Positions 1 to 17,447 are shown, counted from the first letter of the stretch. The stretch: DNA of 64,000 bases from Falsiruegeria litorea R37 (GCF_900172225.1 NZ_FWFO01000001.1:310001-374000); one strand, 5' to 3'. Made by a program: numbers and translations. The notes: a model not told the origin generated them from the letters alone.

Positions 1-67
1 GATCGCGCTGTCCTCGACCATGGGTCCGGGCGTGACGATCGACGTCGCACAGGCCGCTGGCGAATAA
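1..67 (+). CDS. rplA: 50S ribosomal protein L1, C-terminal end (gene starts before the window)
   Basis: The reading frame starting at base 2 gives 21 residues and a TAA stop. The tail contains STMGPGVTID, which matches the conserved L1 C-terminus (STTMGAGV in E. coli). L1 binds 23S rRNA at the mobile stalk and is also the translational repressor of the rplK-rplA operon; that control site lies upstream, outside the window. A glycosyltransferase gene starts 15 bases after the stop, so L10 is not the direct neighbour as it is in most bacteria. Only the last residues are visible, so completeness of the gene cannot be judged. Confidence 0.9.
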   Translation, partial: IALSSTMGPGVTIDVAQAAGE

Positions 68-81
68 GCCGGAGGTAGGGC

Positions 82-1002
82 ATGACCGCAACCTGGCGCG
101 TCGGAGCCATCCTGAACGAGACGCTGGCCGATACGCTTCGGTTTGCGGCTTGGTATCTGGAGGCCGGCGCTGATGGTCTGACCCTGATGTTTGACAATCC
201 CCAAGACCCCGCCATCGGGGTCTTGGGCGACCACCCCAAAATTACCTGCATCCCCTGTACTTCTGAATTCTGGGAAGGGCTGGGTCTGACGCAGGATACC
301 CGTTTCCCCAAGCGCCAGAACTTTGCCCTGAGTCACATCTATCGCACCACGTCTGAGGACTGGCTGCTGAACGTGGATGCGGATGAGTTTGTTTATGTGG
401 CCGAGGGCAACATTGCAGGTCTGCTGACCACCCAAGCGCCCGAGACCGAGTGCATTCGCATCGAAACAGCCGAGATCGTTGAGCCGTTGGTCGCGCAGGT
501 TGCGTTGACCTTTCGCCTGCCGATGGAGCGGGATGTGGCGCGTCGTGTCTATGCGGATAATGCTGAACTGTTTGGCCCGCGCCGCAGGGGGCTGGTGGGG
601 CACCCGCAAGGCAAATCTGCTACCCGGACTGGTCTTGATGGTGTCTCGCTGCGCCAGCATTGGCCGCAACGCCGCAATGGCGAGCCGATGGTCGAGCGCA
701 TGATCGGGCGCCAGAACGGCGCCTATCTGTTGCATTTCATCGGCCTGGACTATGATGCATGGCACGGCAAACTGGCTTGGCGGGCGGGCTCGCGCGGCTT
801 TACCGTGCCGCTTACGCAGCGGATCGAGGCGGCAATGGACTCGGGCAATGCCGAGTTGGAACTGCAGAGATTGCATGCGCGCCTGCACAAGGCTTCTCCC
901 GAGGTGATGGATCGGCTGCAGGCCGAAGGTGCGCGCCTGGATTTGCATCTGGATCTGGATGCAGTTGCGCGTCGCGTTTTTGGCGATGCATTTTCGGGCT
1001 GA
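82..1002 (+). CDS. Glycosyltransferase family 2-type protein inserted between rplA and rplJ
   Basis: A 306-residue soluble protein. The N-terminus (VGAILNE, then a DGLTLMFDN strand) and the DADEF motif at residues 99-103 are typical of the GT-A-like family often annotated as glycosyl transferase family 2 (Glyco_tranf_2_4 type) in Roseobacters. The acidic DxD pair would bind the metal and sugar nucleotide. No signal peptide or membrane segment is seen. GGAGG at 71-75 lies 6 bases before the ATG and fixes the start. The gene is 15 bases after rplA and is followed by a terminator-like hairpin (1068-1099), so it is probably co-transcribed with rplK-rplA. Donor and acceptor sugars cannot be inferred. 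Confidence 0.8.
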   Translation: MTATWRVGAILNETLADTLRFAAWYLEAGADGLTLMFDNPQDPAIGVLGDHPKITCIPCTSEFWEGLGLTQDTRFPKRQNFALSHIYRTTSEDWLLNVDADEFVYVAEGNIAGLLTTQAPETECIRIETAEIVEPLVAQVALTFRLPMERDVARRVYADNAELFGPRRRGLVGHPQGKSATRTGLDGVSLRQHWPQRRNGEPMVERMIGRQNGAYLLHFIGLDYDAWHGKLAWRAGSRGFTVPLTQRIEAAMDSGNAELELQRLHARLHKASPEVMDRLQAEGARLDLHLDLDAVARRVFGDAFSG

Positions 1003-1029
1003 ATTCCGCCCGATCGTTTGTTTTACCTC

Positions 1030-1058
1030 TTGGAAACCTCATCTCTCTGCCTTAAGTA
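1030..1058 (+). promoter_or_regulatory. Possible sigma70-type promoter before rplJ
   Basis: TTGGAA (1030-1035) and TAAGTA (1053-1058) are separated by 17 bases. Transcription would start near 1065, just before the hairpin at 1068-1099. The match is moderate, and an upstream operon promoter may be the main one. Confidence 0.4.
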
Positions 1059-1067
1059 GGAGTGCGG

Positions 1068-1105
1068 AATAAAGCGTGCGATTCGTCGTGCGCTTTATTT
1101 TGTTT
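1068..1105 (+). terminator. Terminator-like hairpin between the rplA unit and rplJ
   Basis: AATAAAGCG (1068-1076) pairs perfectly with CGCTTTATT (1091-1099), with a 14-base loop, followed by TTGTTT. It could end the rplK-rplA-glycosyltransferase transcript, or form the 5' hairpin of the rplJ leader if the promoter at 1030-1058 is used. The stem is AT-rich for a terminator, so termination may be partial. Confidence 0.5.
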
Positions 1106-1119
1106 CGTCCAAGACGGTG

Positions 1120-1294
1120 GGTGACCTTGCGAAAGGTCTTAATCTCCTGCCTGAGACGGGAAAGACCAATGAGATCGAGGGCTGGACCTTCGGGCGAATT
1201 TTGGCTCAACCCCGTATTGCGGACCTAAACGCCGGGATTTCGGTTCCGGCAAATATGAGCCGGGGTGTCTGACGCCCCAAACTTGGAGAGAACT
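1120..1294 (+). promoter_or_regulatory. Probable L10 leader (autoregulatory 5' UTR of rplJ-rplL)
   Basis: No gene fits this stretch. It sits directly before rplJ, where bacteria carry the L10 leader, a folded RNA bound by the L10-L12 complex to repress rplJ translation. The sequence CCTGCCTGAGACGGG near 1148-1162 resembles the conserved core of that leader in alphaproteobacteria, and short GC stems follow (for example GCCGGGA...TTCCGGC around 1231-1250). The assignment rests mainly on position and the core motif. A covariance-model search would settle it. Confidence 0.6.
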
Positions 1295-1813
1295 GTGGAT
1301 AGAGCCCAGAAAGAGAAAGTGGTCGAGGAACTCGGCCAAATCTTCGAAAGCTCTGGCGTCGTTGTGGTTGCCCACTACGTCGGTCTGACAGTTGCTGAGA
1401 TGCAGGACCTTCGCGCACGTGCTCGTGACGCGGGTGGTGCTGTTCGTGTTGCCAAGAACAGGCTCGCCAAAATCGCCCTCGACGGAAAGCCGTGTGAAAG
1501 CATCGCCGACCTGCTGACGGGTATGACCGTTCTGACCTATTCCGAGGATCCTGTGGCTGCGGCCAAGGTTGCCGAGGACTTCGCCAAGGAGAACAAAAAG
1601 TTCGAAATCCTTGGCGGTGCAATGGGCGAGAACGCTCTGGACCGTGCCGGCGTCGAAGCCGTGTCGAAAATGCCTTCGCGCGAAGAGCTTATTGCTCAGA
1701 TCGCAAGCTGCATCGGCGCACCCGCTTCGAACATCGCTGGCGCAATTGGCGCACCTGCAAGCAACATCGCAAGCATCCTTTCGACCATCGAAGAGAAGGC
1801 GGAAGCTGCGTAA
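1295..1813 (+). CDS. rplJ: 50S ribosomal protein L10
   Basis: A 172-residue protein that anchors L7/L12 dimers to the ribosomal stalk and, with L12, represses its own leader. The GTG at 1295 is chosen because GGAGAG lies just upstream and the product then starts [13 protein letters not shown], as in related Roseobacters. An in-frame GTG at 1265 would add ten residues without a ribosome site. The C-terminal helix carries two near-identical copies of the alanine-rich segment GAPASNIA (about residues 140-160), which lies in the region that binds the L12 N-termini. rplL follows after 81 bases. Confidence 0.95.
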   Translation: MDRAQKEKVVEELGQIFESSGVVVVAHYVGLTVAEMQDLRARARDAGGAVRVAKNRLAKIALDGKPCESIADLLTGMTVLTYSEDPVAAAKVAEDFAKENKKFEILGGAMGENALDRAGVEAVSKMPSREELIAQIASCIGAPASNIAGAIGAPASNIASILSTIEEKAEAA

Positions 1814-1894
1814 GCGGTTAGCACTGAATGACTGGCGTCGGGATATCCCAAAGACGTTGGAACACACACACTGTAAACGGAAAGAGCTGATACA

Positions 1895-2269
1895 ATGGCT
1901 GATCTGAAAGCACTCGCAGAAAGCATCGTGGGTCTGACCCTGCTGGAAGCACAAGAACTGAAAACCATCCTCAAAGACGAATATGGCATCGAGCCCGCAG
2001 CAGGCGGCGCAGTTGTCATGGCAGCCGGTGGCGACGCCGGTGGCGCAGCTGAGGAAGAAAAAACCGAATTCGACGTCGTTCTGAAGAACGCCGGCGCTTC
2101 GAAGATCAACGTGATCAAAGAAGTTCGCGCTCTGACAGGCCTGGGCCTGAAAGAAGCCAAAGAACTGGTCGAAGCTGGCGGCAAGATCAAAGAAGGTGTC
2201 GACAAGGCAGAAGCCGAAGACGTCAAAGGCAAGCTGGAAGCAGCTGGCGCCGAAGTCGAGCTGGCCTAA
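1895..2269 (+). CDS. rplL: 50S ribosomal protein L7/L12
   Basis: A 124-residue acidic stalk protein that recruits translation GTPases. It has the expected layout: an N-terminal dimerisation helix ([21 protein letters not shown]), a flexible Ala/Gly/Glu-rich hinge around residues 38-55, and a globular C-terminal domain with KTEFDVVL and [11 protein letters not shown]. The length is normal. A purine-rich site (GGAAAGAGC) precedes the ATG. A 250-base gap with two strong hairpins separates it from rpoB, matching the place where E. coli has an attenuator and an RNase III site. Confidence 0.97.
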   Translation: MADLKALAESIVGLTLLEAQELKTILKDEYGIEPAAGGAVVMAAGGDAGGAAEEEKTEFDVVLKNAGASKINVIKEVRALTGLGLKEAKELVEAGGKIKEGVDKAEAEDVKGKLEAAGAEVELA

Positions 2270-2307
2270 GCCGCACGACAGATGCGTCGTTGATGCATCG
2301 CAAATTT

Positions 2308-2384
2308 GGCTGGGCCCGGAGAAATCCGGGTCCAGCCGAACCTGTCTTAGAAAGGGCTTTGTTGTCCAAAGCCTTTTCTAAGAC
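2308..2384 (+). promoter_or_regulatory. Two long hairpins in the rplL-rpoB gap (attenuator or processing site)
   Basis: Hairpin 1: 2308-2319 pairs with 2326-2337 (12 bp, one G-U pair, loop AGAAAT). Hairpin 2: 2344-2361 pairs with 2367-2384 (18 bp, one G-U pair, loop TTGTC). Neither is followed by a T-run, so plain intrinsic termination is unlikely. An 18-bp near-perfect duplex suits an RNase III-type cut separating the abundant rplJL message from rpoBC. Confidence 0.7.
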
Positions 2385-2519
2385 GCGGTTCATGGATCGG
2401 GAGGCTGCCACTCGGGACGGTGGCCATGAATTGATCCGATCGCGTTGTCTCGAATGGCCAAGCTGCCGGGGCCCGGCGGCAGACTTGACCGGTGAGAACT
2501 TGAAAAGGTGACATCTGAC

Positions 2520-6653
<4,134 letters not shown>

Positions 6654-6702
6654 GGGCGGTCACGCCCCACACTCATCCCATCCCAATTTGTAAGGACGCA
6701 AA

Positions 6703-10947
<4,245 letters not shown>

Positions 10948-10964
10948 TCGATCCGGTAGCTGAC

Positions 10965-11005
10965 AAAAAACCCCCGCACTTCTGGTGCGGGGGTTTTTCT
11001 TTTTT
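10965..11005 (+). terminator. Strong intrinsic terminator after rpoC
   Basis: CCCCCGCAC (10971-10979) pairs with GTGCGGGGG (10985-10993), loop TTCTG, flanked by an A6 run upstream and TTTTTCTTTTTT downstream. It ends the rpoBC transcript. Confidence 0.93.
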
Positions 11006-11068
11006 CCGGCCCTCTGATACAGGGGCGGCAGATTTGCCCACCACTCACCCCAACACGGACGACACCCC

Positions 11069-11509
11069 ATGACACGCATCGTTCTATCCAGCGACCACGC
11101 AGCCATCGACCTGCGCCAGGCCCTTGCCAAACACATCGAGGCCAAAGGATACGTGGTCGCCGACATCGGCCCGACCACAACCGAGAGCACCCATTACCCA
11201 AAACACGGCGAAGCCGCCGCGCGTCAGGTGGCGTCCGGCGAAGCTGATCTGGGGATCATCCTGTGCGGAACGGGGCAGGGGATCATGATGGCGGCCAACA
11301 AGGTGCAAGGCATTCGTTGTGGTGTCTGCGCTGATCCGTTTTCAGCGCGGATGACCCGCGAACATAATAACGCCAACATGCTGTCGATTGGTGCCCGCGT
11401 TGTAGGTGAATCGCTGGCCGTCGAGATTGTGGACGCGTTCCTGGACGCTGAATTCGAAGGTGGCCGCCACGCGACGCGCGTTGACATGATCAAAGCCATC
11501 GAAGGCTGA
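11069..11509 (+). CDS. rpiB: Ribose 5-phosphate isomerase B
   Basis: A 146-residue cytosolic enzyme that interconverts ribose 5-phosphate and ribulose 5-phosphate in the pentose phosphate pathway. It belongs to the RpiB/LacAB family: the N-terminal SSDHAA phosphate/substrate motif, the catalytic cysteine in LCGTGQGIMMAANK (about residues 70-83), and HNNANMLSIGARVVG are all present. Its length is normal. The gene has its own terminator and lies between the rpoC terminator and a glycosyltransferase, so it is probably a single-gene unit. Sugar specificity within the family (ribose or allose phosphate) cannot be told from sequence alone. Confidence 0.9.
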   Translation: MTRIVLSSDHAAIDLRQALAKHIEAKGYVVADIGPTTTESTHYPKHGEAAARQVASGEADLGIILCGTGQGIMMAANKVQGIRCGVCADPFSARMTREHNNANMLSIGARVVGESLAVEIVDAFLDAEFEGGRHATRVDMIKAIEG

Positions 11510-11533
11510 ACGCCCACGCCAGCAATTGCAGGG

Positions 11534-11566
11534 AAACGGGCAGGTCCAGGGATCTGCCCGTTTTTG
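11534..11566 (+). terminator. Intrinsic terminator after rpiB
   Basis: AAACGGGCAG (11534-11543) pairs with CTGCCCGTTT (11554-11563), followed by TT and GCATTTT. The A-rich left arm could also act on the opposite strand. Confidence 0.85.
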
Positions 11567-11634
11567 CATTTTCAAGGCTTCCCTTTTGGGTGCGTCCGGT
11601 GTCAGGTGGGTGAAATGCGCTGTAGGACCGGGGT

Positions 11635-12438
11635 ATGCGGAAACTCAATACAATAGGATTGCTGCGATTTTCGGTGCTGACACCGACGTATTACTCGGAA
11701 CGCTTCAAGACGTTGGAAGAAACTGCAGCTCACATCTTTTCACGCGAGCGGATGGAGCTTCGGTTTCATCTTTTTGAAAGCCTATGTCTGCCGTCGCTGG
11801 TTCGCCAAACGGACCCTGATTTCACGATGATCGTTCTAACGGCGGAAGCTATGCCGGATCAGTATCTTGAGCGGCTTCTGGATCTGCTGGAGCCGTTACC
11901 CAATATCCATTGTCAGCCGGTGGGAACCGAAAACCACTATAAGCTTTTGCAAACGGGCTATAATTCTGTTCCGAAAGAGGATTTTACGCACCGCATCCTG
12001 TTTCGGCTGGATGATGACGATGCCGTAGATATCAACTTCGTCAAACGGACCAAGCGATTGGCGCATGGGATGTTGAAACTCCAAACCACTCGGGATCCGT
12101 TTGTGATTGCCTACAACAGGGGGTTTTATGTGCGCACGACAGACGGAGAGCCCGAGATCTTTGACGCATGTGAACGCGCGCCCCTGTCGACCGGAACCAC
12201 CTTGGTGGCGCCGGTTCATCATGGGGCCAATCCGTACCGGTTCAATCACCGGCATTTTCCGCAATACTTCAACACATACACTGACATTTCGGTGCCATCC
12301 TTCATCCGCACGATCCATGGGGACAACAAATCCAGCCCGGCGCAGATGGGATTGACCCACAAGATGAATGCCGAAGACATCGCCAACGACCTGTTGACAC
12401 ATTTCCAGGTGTCTCTGGATGATCTGAGAAAGCTCTGA
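11635..12438 (+). CDS. Putative rhamnosyltransferase (copy 1)
   Basis: A 267-residue protein of the family annotated as putative rhamnosyl transferase (Rhamno_transf type). It has the family start LLRFSVLTPTYY, the segment FESLCLPSLVRQTDPDFTMI, and an acidic cluster DDDDAV at residues 126-131 that would bind metal and nucleotide sugar. No signal or membrane segment is seen. The next gene, an EamA exporter, starts 3 bases after its stop, so the pair is translationally coupled. A paralogue on the other strand lies beyond the exporter (13296-14105). The activity is inferred from family only; the true sugar and acceptor are unknown. Confidence 0.75.
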   Translation: MRKLNTIGLLRFSVLTPTYYSERFKTLEETAAHIFSRERMELRFHLFESLCLPSLVRQTDPDFTMIVLTAEAMPDQYLERLLDLLEPLPNIHCQPVGTENHYKLLQTGYNSVPKEDFTHRILFRLDDDDAVDINFVKRTKRLAHGMLKLQTTRDPFVIAYNRGFYVRTTDGEPEIFDACERAPLSTGTTLVAPVHHGANPYRFNHRHFPQYFNTYTDISVPSFIRTIHGDNKSSPAQMGLTHKMNAEDIANDLLTHFQVSLDDLRKL

Positions 12439-12440
12439 CC

Positions 12441-13307
12441 ATGTCGCCCAACATTCGTGGTGCGCTGATCATGATGGGCAGCATGGCGGCCTTTACGTTC
12501 AACGACGCCCTCATGAAACAGCTTGGTGGTTCGGTGCCGCTCTTTCAACTGATCACCATGCGGGGCGTTTTGACGTGCGTTTTGCTATATTTCCTGGCCC
12601 GGTACCTTGGAAAGATCGACCTCAGAATTCCAAAGGGCGATCGTTTGTTGGTTGTGATCCGTTGCGCGGCCGAAGTGGCGACAACCTATTTCTTTTTGAA
12701 TGCCCTGATGAACATCCCACTGGCGAACGTCACCGCCGTGTTGCAGGCGCTACCTCTTACGGTGACGCTGGGAGCGGCGGTGTTTTTTGGCGAGCGTGTA
12801 GGGTGGCGGCGTTTTCTGGCCATCGGGATCGGGTTCGGCGGGATGCTGTTGATCGTGCGTCCCGGGCCGGATGGCTTCAATATCTATTCTCTCTACGCAC
12901 TGGCTGCGATGTTGCTGGTGACGCTTCGTGATCTTGTGACGCGCAAGATGTCGGCCAATGTTCCCTCCATGACTGTAACCCTGGCAACCGCCGTGTCGGT
13001 CACGGGTGTTGCGGCCTTGGTGTCGACCACGGAAACTTGGGTTTCGGTATCGCCGTCACTTATGGCCCTGGTCGCAACAGCCGCTGTCTTTGTGTTGTTG
13101 GGCTACATGTGCAGCGTCATGGTCATGCGGGTTGGGGATGTGTCCTTTGTTGCCCCGTTTCGCTATACCAGCCTGATCTGGGCGCTCTTGCTTGGCTTTG
13201 TTCTGTTCGGGGATTGGCCAGACCCTGTGACCTTGCTGGGCGCAAGCATCGTTGTTGCAACTGGTCTGTTTACCTTGTTCCGTGAACGCGCGTTGTTACG
13301 CCGGTGA
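12441..13307 (+). CDS. DMT-family transporter (EamA domains)
   Basis: A 288-residue inner-membrane protein with about ten hydrophobic segments and two EamA-like halves, as in drug/metabolite exporters. Visible features are the N-terminal MGSMAAFTFNDALMK, the end of the first half GIGFGGMLLIVRPG, and the second-half APFRYTSLIWALLLGFVLFG. It starts 3 bases after the rhamnosyltransferase-like gene and its 3' end overlaps the convergent second copy by 12 bases. Transport substrate cannot be predicted. The link with the two flanking glycosyltransferases is positional only. Confidence 0.85.
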   Translation: MSPNIRGALIMMGSMAAFTFNDALMKQLGGSVPLFQLITMRGVLTCVLLYFLARYLGKIDLRIPKGDRLLVVIRCAAEVATTYFFLNALMNIPLANVTAVLQALPLTVTLGAAVFFGERVGWRRFLAIGIGFGGMLLIVRPGPDGFNIYSLYALAAMLLVTLRDLVTRKMSANVPSMTVTLATAVSVTGVAALVSTTETWVSVSPSLMALVATAAVFVLLGYMCSVMVMRVGDVSFVAPFRYTSLIWALLLGFVLFGDWPDPVTLLGASIVVATGLFTLFRERALLRR

Positions 13308-14105
13308 ATAAAGGTCTCGGACCAGATCAGCGTCGATATTGAACACTTCGCGAAAATGTTCCTCGCCCAGATCATCCAGCGGGTCGAGCTGTATCTTCTT
13401 GACCCCGGGTTTCTGGCGGGAGTCGTTATATTCATTGTGCCCCCGCACCAGCATGTCCTCTCCGGTAAAGGTGACGGTTGGCATCTTTTGAGCCACTTTG
13501 ACGTGCGAAAAATTCATCACGCTCAGCCGGTTGCTTGGCTTGAACATCAAGGCAAGTGCTGCTGTGGTGTAGGGGCCGTTGGTGGCCTTGGCAGAAATTC
13601 CAGCAGAGCCAGCCGTCGCAATGAATCCCTGATTGAAATCAATTGCTATCTCGCGATGTTTTCTGGAAAGTTTGCGAATGTCCTGTGCTGCATCACGCAA
13701 GCATTCGACATAGCGGCGAGCTACGGCATCGTCGTCATCCATTCGAAACTGCAACGACGGCTCGTTGTCGAAGCGGCGAACCGAATTGATGGCGTTTTGC
13801 ATGACTTTGCGATGCCGACCAGGGGGATGAGCTTGTACAACCGCCTGCGGTATTTCTTCGAGCAATGCCTCAAGTCTTTGTCGGTAGACGTCGGGCATGC
13901 TTTCGCCAATGACCACCAGAAAGGTAAAATCATCGTCAGTCTGGGCCCGAAGCGGTGGCAAGGTAAAAGCTTCAAAGGTTTTGAACCGCTCGTCCATCCG
14001 TTCAGGTGAATACAGATAGGCGATTCTGTCTTCTAGGGTTTCATGTTCGACCTGAAAGCCGCCTTGACCCGGATAGGAAAAGCGGCAAATACCAATGACC
14101 TGCAA
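13296..14105 (-). CDS. Putative rhamnosyltransferase (copy 2)
   Basis: A 269-residue paralogue of the gene at 11635-12438. It shares the same order of features: start VIGICRFSYPGQGG, a YSPERMDERFKTFEAFTLP segment, DDDFTFLVVIGESMPDVY, and the acidic cluster DDDDAV at residues 123-128. It runs against the exporter gene and overlaps its 3' end by 12 bases. Its start is about 80 bases from the str-operon promoter, which reads the other way. No signal peptide is visible. As for copy 1, the enzyme class is a family inference and the product is unknown. Confidence 0.75.
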   Translation of the reverse strand: MQVIGICRFSYPGQGGFQVEHETLEDRIAYLYSPERMDERFKTFEAFTLPPLRAQTDDDFTFLVVIGESMPDVYRQRLEALLEEIPQAVVQAHPPGRHRKVMQNAINSVRRFDNEPSLQFRMDDDDAVARRYVECLRDAAQDIRKLSRKHREIAIDFNQGFIATAGSAGISAKATNGPYTTAALALMFKPSNRLSVMNFSHVKVAQKMPTVTFTGEDMLVRGHNEYNDSRQKPGVKKIQLDPLDDLGEEHFREVFNIDADLVRDLYSPA

Positions 14106-14184
14106 TTTGTGGCTCCTGCCCTGCCGTGAATGCCCCGGACACTGTCGCAGCGCACCGGTCCCATGGCAAGCACTGGGCTGGCTG

Positions 14185-14213
14185 TTGACACCGGGGCCGA
14201 CTCCCCATATACG
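14185..14213 (+). promoter_or_regulatory. Promoter of the str operon (rpsL-rpsG-fusA-tuf)
   Basis: A consensus -35 TTGACA (14185-14190) and a -10 TATACG (14208-14213) are separated by exactly 17 bases. Transcription would start near 14220, leaving a leader of about 220 bases before rpsL. This is the best promoter match in the window. Confidence 0.85.
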
Positions 14214-14439
14214 CGCGCTATCTCGGCATAGGGGGTCGCCCCGCCGCCGACTTCAGAGATGGAGTGGTCAAGGCCCGAACTCTTTTTTCGTTCGCGCCCT
14301 CTGAGAACCAACCGCGACGTTCACCTCGGAATGGGAACGTTCGCGGATTTTGCGCTTGCGGACGCGTAAGTGCAGCAAAGTTAGCCGCACGCAGCGCGCG
14401 TGCATGTCATGTGTGTTGCAAAACGGGGAAGAAACCGGA
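14214..14439 (+). promoter_or_regulatory. Long structured leader of rpsL
   Basis: There is no credible gene here. The stretch contains CCGCGACGTTC (14312-14322) pairing with GAACGTTCGCGG (14335-14346) with one bulged T, followed by ATTTTGCG. It also has a T-run at 14283-14288. Such a leader could serve attenuation or stability control of the str operon. The regulator is unknown. Confidence 0.5.
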
Positions 14440-14811
14440 ATGCCAACTATTCAACAGCTGATCCGCAAGCCGCGTCAGCCTAAAGTAAAACGCTCGAAGT
14501 CCATGCACCTGGAGCAGTGCCCGCAGAAACGCGGCGTCTGCACCCGCGTGTACACCACTACACCGAAAAAGCCGAACTCGGCTATGCGTAAGGTCGCCAA
14601 AGTGCGCCTGACCAACGGTTTCGAGGTCATCTCGTACATCCCGGGTGAAAGCCACAACCTTCAGGAGCACTCGGTGGTTCTGATCCGTGGTGGTCGTGTA
14701 AAAGACCTTCCCGGTGTGCGTTACCACATCCTTCGCGGTGTTCTGGATACCCAGGGCGTCAAAGACCGTAAGCAACGTCGTTCGAAGTACGGCGCGAAGC
14801 GTCCTAAGTAA
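14440..14811 (+). CDS. rpsL: 30S ribosomal protein S12
   Basis: A 123-residue decoding-centre protein. The start is set at ATG 14440, preceded by GGGGAAGAAACCGGA, giving [13 protein letters not shown]; an in-frame upstream start at 14350 would add 30 unconserved residues. Lys43 (in [10 protein letters not shown]) and Lys88 (in GRVKDLPG) are the residues whose change gives streptomycin resistance elsewhere, and both are the sensitive form here. Asp89, target of RimO methylthiolation in E. coli, is present. rpsG follows after 15 bases. Confidence 0.97.
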   Translation: MPTIQQLIRKPRQPKVKRSKSMHLEQCPQKRGVCTRVYTTTPKKPNSAMRKVAKVRLTNGFEVISYIPGESHNLQEHSVVLIRGGRVKDLPGVRYHILRGVLDTQGVKDRKQRRSKYGAKRPK

Positions 14812-15297
<486 letters not shown>

Positions 15298-15318
15298 TTC
15301 CCAGAGGACATTAGACCA

Positions 15319-17436
15319 ATGGCACGCGAGTATACACTCAACCATTACCGTAACTTCGGTATCATGGCGCACATCGATGCAGGTAAAACCACCTGTTCCG
15401 AGCGGATCCTGTATTACACCGGCAAATCCCACAACATCGGTGAGGTGCACGACGGTGCAGCCACCATGGACTGGATGGAGCAGGAGCAGGAACGCGGCAT
15501 CACCATCACCTCGGCTGCGACCACCACCTTCTGGGAACGCACCGAAGACGGCCAGACTGCTGATTCCGAAAAGCACCGCCTGAACATCATCGACACCCCC
15601 GGCCACGTAGACTTCACCATCGAAGTCGAGCGTTCGCTGGCGGTTCTCGACGGTGCAGTCTGTGTTCTGGACGCCAACGCTGGTGTTGAGCCCCAGACCG
15701 AAACTGTGTGGCGTCAAGCTGACCGCTACAAGGTTCCGCGTATGGTGTTCGTCAACAAGATGGACAAGATCGGCGCCGACTTCTTCAACTGCGTTGAGAT
15801 GATCGAAGACCGCACCGGCGCACGCGCTGTTCCGGTTGGTGTTCCGATCGGCGCAGAAACCGAGTTGGAAGGCCTGGTTGACCTGGTCACCATGGAAGAA
15901 TGGCTGTGGCAGGGCGAAGACCTTGGCGCGTCGTGGATCAAAGCACCGATCCGCGAAAGCCTGCAGGACATGGCCGACGAATGGCGCGGTAAGATGATCG
16001 AAGCGGCCGTCGAAATGGACGACGACGCGATGATGGAATACCTGGAAGGCAACGAGCCCGACGTTCCGACCCTGCGCAAACTGCTTCGCAAGGGCACCTT
16101 GGAAATGGCGTTTGTTCCGGTTCTGGGTGGTTCGGCGTTCAAGAACAAAGGCGTTCAGCCGCTGCTCAACGCTGTGATCGACTATCTGCCCAGCCCGCTG
16201 GACGTTGTTGATTACATGGGCTTCAAACCCGGCGACGAAACTGAAACCCGTGACATCGCCCGCCGCGCGGACGACGACATGGCGTTCTCGGGCTTGGCGT
16301 TCAAAATCATGAACGACCCCTTCGTTGGTTCGCTGACCTTTACCCGCATCTACTCGGGCACCCTGAACAAGGGCGACACTCTTTTGAACTCGACCAAGGG
16401 TAAGAAAGAGCGCGTTGGCCGTATGATGATGATGCACTCGAACGATCGTGAGGAAATCACCGAAGCGTTCGCGGGCGACATCATCGCGCTGGCAGGTCTG
16501 AAAGACACCACAACCGGTGACACCCTGTGTGCACAGAACGATCCGGTGGTTCTGGAAACCATGACCTTCCCCGATCCGGTGATCGAGATCGCGGTTGAGC
16601 CGAAAACCAAAGCAGACCAAGAGAAAATGTCTCAGGGTCTGGGTCGTCTGGCTGCAGAAGACCCCTCCTTCCGTGTGGAAACTGACCTGGAATCGGGCCA
16701 GACCATCATGAAAGGCATGGGCGAACTTCACCTGGACATCCTGGTTGACCGTCTGAAGCGTGAATTCAAGGTCGAGGCGAACATCGGTGCGCCGCAGGTT
16801 GCCTATCGTGAGACCATCTCGAAAGAGGTCGAGCACACCTACACCCACAAGAAACAGTCGGGTGGTTCGGGGCAGTTCGCCGAGGTCAAGATGATCATCT
16901 CGCCGACAGAAGCTGGCGAAGGTTATTCGTTCGAGAGCCGCATCGTTGGTGGCGCTGTTCCCAAGGAATACATCCCCGGTGTTGAAAAAGGCATCCAGTC
17001 CGTCATGGATAGCGGCCCGCTGGCCGGCTTTCCTGTGATCGACTTCAAGGTTGCCCTGATCGACGGTAAGTTCCACGACGTTGACTCCAGCGTTCTGGCC
17101 TTTGAAATCGCTGCTCGTATGGGCATGCGCGAAGGCATGAAGAAAGCGGGCGCCAAGCTGCTGGAACCGGTGATGAAGGTCGAAGTGATCACCCCGGAAG
17201 AGTACACCGGCGGTATCATTGGTGACCTGACCTCGCGTCGCGGTCAGGTGTCGGGCCAAGAGCCGCGCGGCAACGCCATCGCAATTGATGCGTTTGTTCC
17301 GCTGGCGAACATGTTCGGCTACATCAACACCCTGCGTTCGATGTCGTCGGGCCGTGCCCAGTTCACCATGCAGTTCGATCACTACGATCCGGTCCCTGGC
17401 AACATCTCGGAAGAGATCCAGGCCAAATACGCATAA
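15319..17436 (+). CDS. fusA: Translation elongation factor G
   Basis: A 705-residue GTPase that drives translocation and, with RRF, ribosome recycling. The G motifs are intact: AHIDAGKTT (P-loop), DTPGHVDF (switch II) and NKMD. The domain IV loop and the C-terminal [17 protein letters not shown] are typical of canonical EF-G rather than specialised paralogues. The start is preceded by AGAGGA. It is the third gene of the str operon, with tuf 63 bases downstream after a small hairpin (17448-17472). Confidence 0.97.
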   Translation: MAREYTLNHYRNFGIMAHIDAGKTTCSERILYYTGKSHNIGEVHDGAATMDWMEQEQERGITITSAATTTFWERTEDGQTADSEKHRLNIIDTPGHVDFTIEVERSLAVLDGAVCVLDANAGVEPQTETVWRQADRYKVPRMVFVNKMDKIGADFFNCVEMIEDRTGARAVPVGVPIGAETELEGLVDLVTMEEWLWQGEDLGASWIKAPIRESLQDMADEWRGKMIEAAVEMDDDAMMEYLEGNEPDVPTLRKLLRKGTLEMAFVPVLGGSAFKNKGVQPLLNAVIDYLPSPLDVVDYMGFKPGDETETRDIARRADDDMAFSGLAFKIMNDPFVGSLTFTRIYSGTLNKGDTLLNSTKGKKERVGRMMMMHSNDREEITEAFAGDIIALAGLKDTTTGDTLCAQNDPVVLETMTFPDPVIEIAVEPKTKADQEKMSQGLGRLAAEDPSFRVETDLESGQTIMKGMGELHLDILVDRLKREFKVEANIGAPQVAYRETISKEVEHTYTHKKQSGGSGQFAEVKMIISPTEAGEGYSFESRIVGGAVPKEYIPGVEKGIQSVMDSGPLAGFPVIDFKVALIDGKFHDVDSSVLAFEIAARMGMREGMKKAGAKLLEPVMKVEVITPEEYTGGIIGDLTSRRGQVSGQEPRGNAIAIDAFVPLANMFGYINTLRSMSSGRAQFTMQFDHYDPVPGNISEEIQAKYA

Positions 17437-17447
17437 GCGAAAATTTG

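Noticed and set aside
1265-1294. Upstream GTG start for rplJ
   Set aside because: The added residues are not conserved, while GTG 1295 has a good ribosome site and the usual L10 N-terminus.
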